This document shows, piece after piece, positions 62,753 through 64,000 of a DNA stretch of 64,000 bases (its first letter is position 1; each line of letters opens with the position of its first letter). The DNA lies in assembly GCF_017487405.1 (NCBI RefSeq), contig NZ_CP062222.1, positions 1,907,001 through 1,971,000 on the forward strand, given 5' to 3'. The notes beneath the pieces were generated by a model that saw nothing but the letters and a program-made list of their open reading frames with translations, was not told the DNA's origin and did no database searches. This DNA is from Brevundimonas goettingensis (GTDB taxonomy: Bacteria; Pseudomonadota; Alphaproteobacteria; Caulobacterales; Caulobacteraceae). The translations under genes and the position numbers were made by a program.

Positions 62753-62805
62753 GCGATGGGGGGCCGCGAGCTAGCTAGCCCCTCGACGTCGAGGGAGTAC
62801 GACCA

Positions 62806-64000
62806 ATGCGTATCGCCATGATCGGCACCGGCTATGTCGGGCTGGTGTCCGGAGCCTGTTTCGCCGACTTCGGTCATACCGTTACATGCATCGACAAGGA
62901 CGCGGGCAAGATCGAGCGCCTGCATCAGGGGATCATGCCGATCTTCGAGCCCGGGCTGGACCGTCTGGTCGAGACCAATGTCGCCGGCGGACGGCTGTCC
63001 TTCGCCGTGGACGGGGCTGAAGCCATCAAGGCCGCCGATGCCGTTTTCATCGCCGTGGGCACCCCCTCGCGGCGCGGCGACGGCCATGCCGACCTCAGCT
63101 TCGTCTATGCGGTCGCCCGGGAAGTCGCCGAGCTGATGGACGGCTTCACCGTGGTCGTGACCAAGTCGACCGTACCGGTCGGCACCGGCGACGAGATCGA
63201 GCGCATCATCCGCGAGATTCGCCCGGACGCCGACTTCGCCGTCGTCTCCAACCCCGAGTTCCTACGCGAAGGCGCCGCCATCGACGACTTCAAACGCCCC
63301 GACCGCGTCGTGGTCGGCGTCGAGGACGACCGCGCCCGCGCCGTCATGGCCGAGATCTATCGCCCGCTGAACCTCAACGAGAGCCCGCTGCTGTACGTCG
63401 GCCGCCGCACCTCGGAACTGATCAAATACGCCGCCAACGCCTTCCTGGCGCTGAAGATCACCTTCATCAACGAGATGGCAGACCTGTGCGAGGCCGTGGA
63501 CGCCAACGTCCAGCAGGTCGCGCGCGGCATCGGTCTGGACAATAGGATCGGCTCGAAATTCCTGCACGCCGGCCCCGGCTACGGCGGCTCCTGCTTCCCC
63601 AAGGACACCCTGGCCCTGGTCCGCACGGCCAGCGACGCCGGCACGCCCGTGCGGCTGGTCGAGACCACGGTCGCCGTCAACGACGCCCGCAAGAAGGCCA
63701 TGGCCGGGCGCGTCGAGAAGGCGCTGGATGGGGAGCTCAAGAACAAGACCATCGCGGTCCTGGGCCTGACCTTCAAACCGAACACCGACGACATGCGCGA
63801 CGCGCCGTCTCTGGACGTGATCCCCGCCCTGATCGCCGCCGGCGCCACGGTTCAGGCCTTCGATCCCGAGGGGATGCATGAGGCCGGCAAGATGCTGACC
63901 GGCGTCGACTTCAAGGAAGATCCCTACGCCGCCATCACCGGCGCCGACGTTGTGGTCATCCTGACCGAGTGGGACCAGTTCCGGGCCCTCGACCTCGACA
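62806..64000 (+). CDS. ugd: UDP-glucose 6-dehydrogenase, 5' part
   Basis: Oxidises UDP-glucose to UDP-glucuronate for surface polysaccharides. The frame is open to the window edge (398 codons), so the last part is missing; the family is about 430-450 residues. MRIAMIGTGYVGLVSGACF gives the NAD site, SNPEFLREGAAIDDF and GPGYGGSCFPKD (catalytic Cys263) the centre, and VLGLTFKPNTDDMRDAPSL the C-terminal substrate domain. The ATG at 62806 follows GAGGGAG. Divergent from copA. Confidence 0.95.
   Translation, partial: MRIAMIGTGYVGLVSGACFADFGHTVTCIDKDAGKIERLHQGIMPIFEPGLDRLVETNVAGGRLSFAVDGAEAIKAADAVFIAVGTPSRRGDGHADLSFVYAVAREVAELMDGFTVVVTKSTVPVGTGDEIERIIREIRPDADFAVVSNPEFLREGAAIDDFKRPDRVVVGVEDDRARAVMAEIYRPLNLNESPLLYVGRRTSELIKYAANAFLALKITFINEMADLCEAVDANVQQVARGIGLDNRIGSKFLHAGPGYGGSCFPKDTLALVRTASDAGTPVRLVETTVAVNDARKKAMAGRVEKALDGELKNKTIAVLGLTFKPNTDDMRDAPSLDVIPALIAAGATVQAFDPEGMHEAGKMLTGVDFKEDPYAAITGADVVVILTEWDQFRALDLD

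Overview
The window is high-GC chromosomal DNA from an alphaproteobacterium of the order Caulobacterales, most likely Brevundimonas or a close relative. The evidence is a gapR-type DUF2312 gene near a TacA-like sigma-54 regulator, a TipF-like degenerate EAL protein, a split three-subunit pnt operon, an alphaproteobacterial LPS neighbourhood (pmbA, cysQ-like, DUF4170, DUF374, waaA, lpxK, purD, xseA, DUF2093), and dense tail-to-head gene packing with many GTG/TTG starts. I saw no rRNA, tRNA, CRISPR array, prophage or plasmid functions.

Layout. 1-7.9 kb: end of an M3 peptidase, then a pnt transhydrogenase operon with a COX subunit IV-like gene in front and four unrecognised small genes threaded between pntAA, pntAB and pntB; then a lipoprotein, a decayed hydrolase tail and an intact alpha/beta hydrolase. 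7.9-16.4 kb: cupin, acyltransferase, DUF1801 and DUF4153 proteins, TacA-like regulator, large TonB-dependent receptor. 16.4-17.4 kb (minus strand): rpmJ, gapR and a coupled gene that appears to start with CTG; rpmJ is bracketed by inverted copies of a 40-base hairpin element. 17.4-26.7 kb: a structured intergenic stretch, MltB-type transglycosylase, lipoproteins, repeats, GNAT enzyme, cysS, folE, tandem exbD genes, YjbR protein. 26.7-35.6 kb: mostly enzymes and membrane proteins, including UbiD, an M14 peptidase, MAPEG and a tandem pair of paralogous membrane proteins. 35.7-36.5 kb: an IS5-family element inserted exactly at the stop codon of a cation/proton antiporter gene. 38-39.5 kb: a divergent LytTR/DUF2306 pair. 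39.5-49.5 kb: pmbA-cysQ-DUF4170 and, after an interruption that includes a low-GC HEPN-like gene, an ABC exporter-DUF374-waaA-lpxK block. 49.5-59.7 kb: amidohydrolase, L,D-transpeptidase, purD, xseA, DUF2093, M23 protein, response regulator, LpxL-type acyltransferase, SDR, tipF. 59.8-62.7 kb: copAB copper resistance. 62.8 kb to the edge: UDP-glucose dehydrogenase, cut by the window end.

How the genes fit together: envelope biogenesis is the main theme (lipid A/Kdo steps, lipid export, late acylation, peptidoglycan hydrolases and L,D-transpeptidase, UDP-glucuronate supply). Energy metabolism (transhydrogenase), cell-cycle and polarity factors (TacA-like, GapR, TipF) and copper detoxification are the others. 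The most unusual non-coding content is three copies of a palindromic ~125-base element placed at gene 3' ends, a 27-base direct repeat bracketing a lipoprotein gene, a pair of hairpin elements with compensating stem changes around rpmJ, and a possible structured RNA with mutually exclusive helices upstream of the transglycosylase. No single complete new multi-gene system is evident; the strongest unexplained protein-level leads are the interleaved pnt small proteins, the HEPN-like gene and the tandem membrane paralogues. All sequence comparisons are by eye and from memory of families; no search was run.
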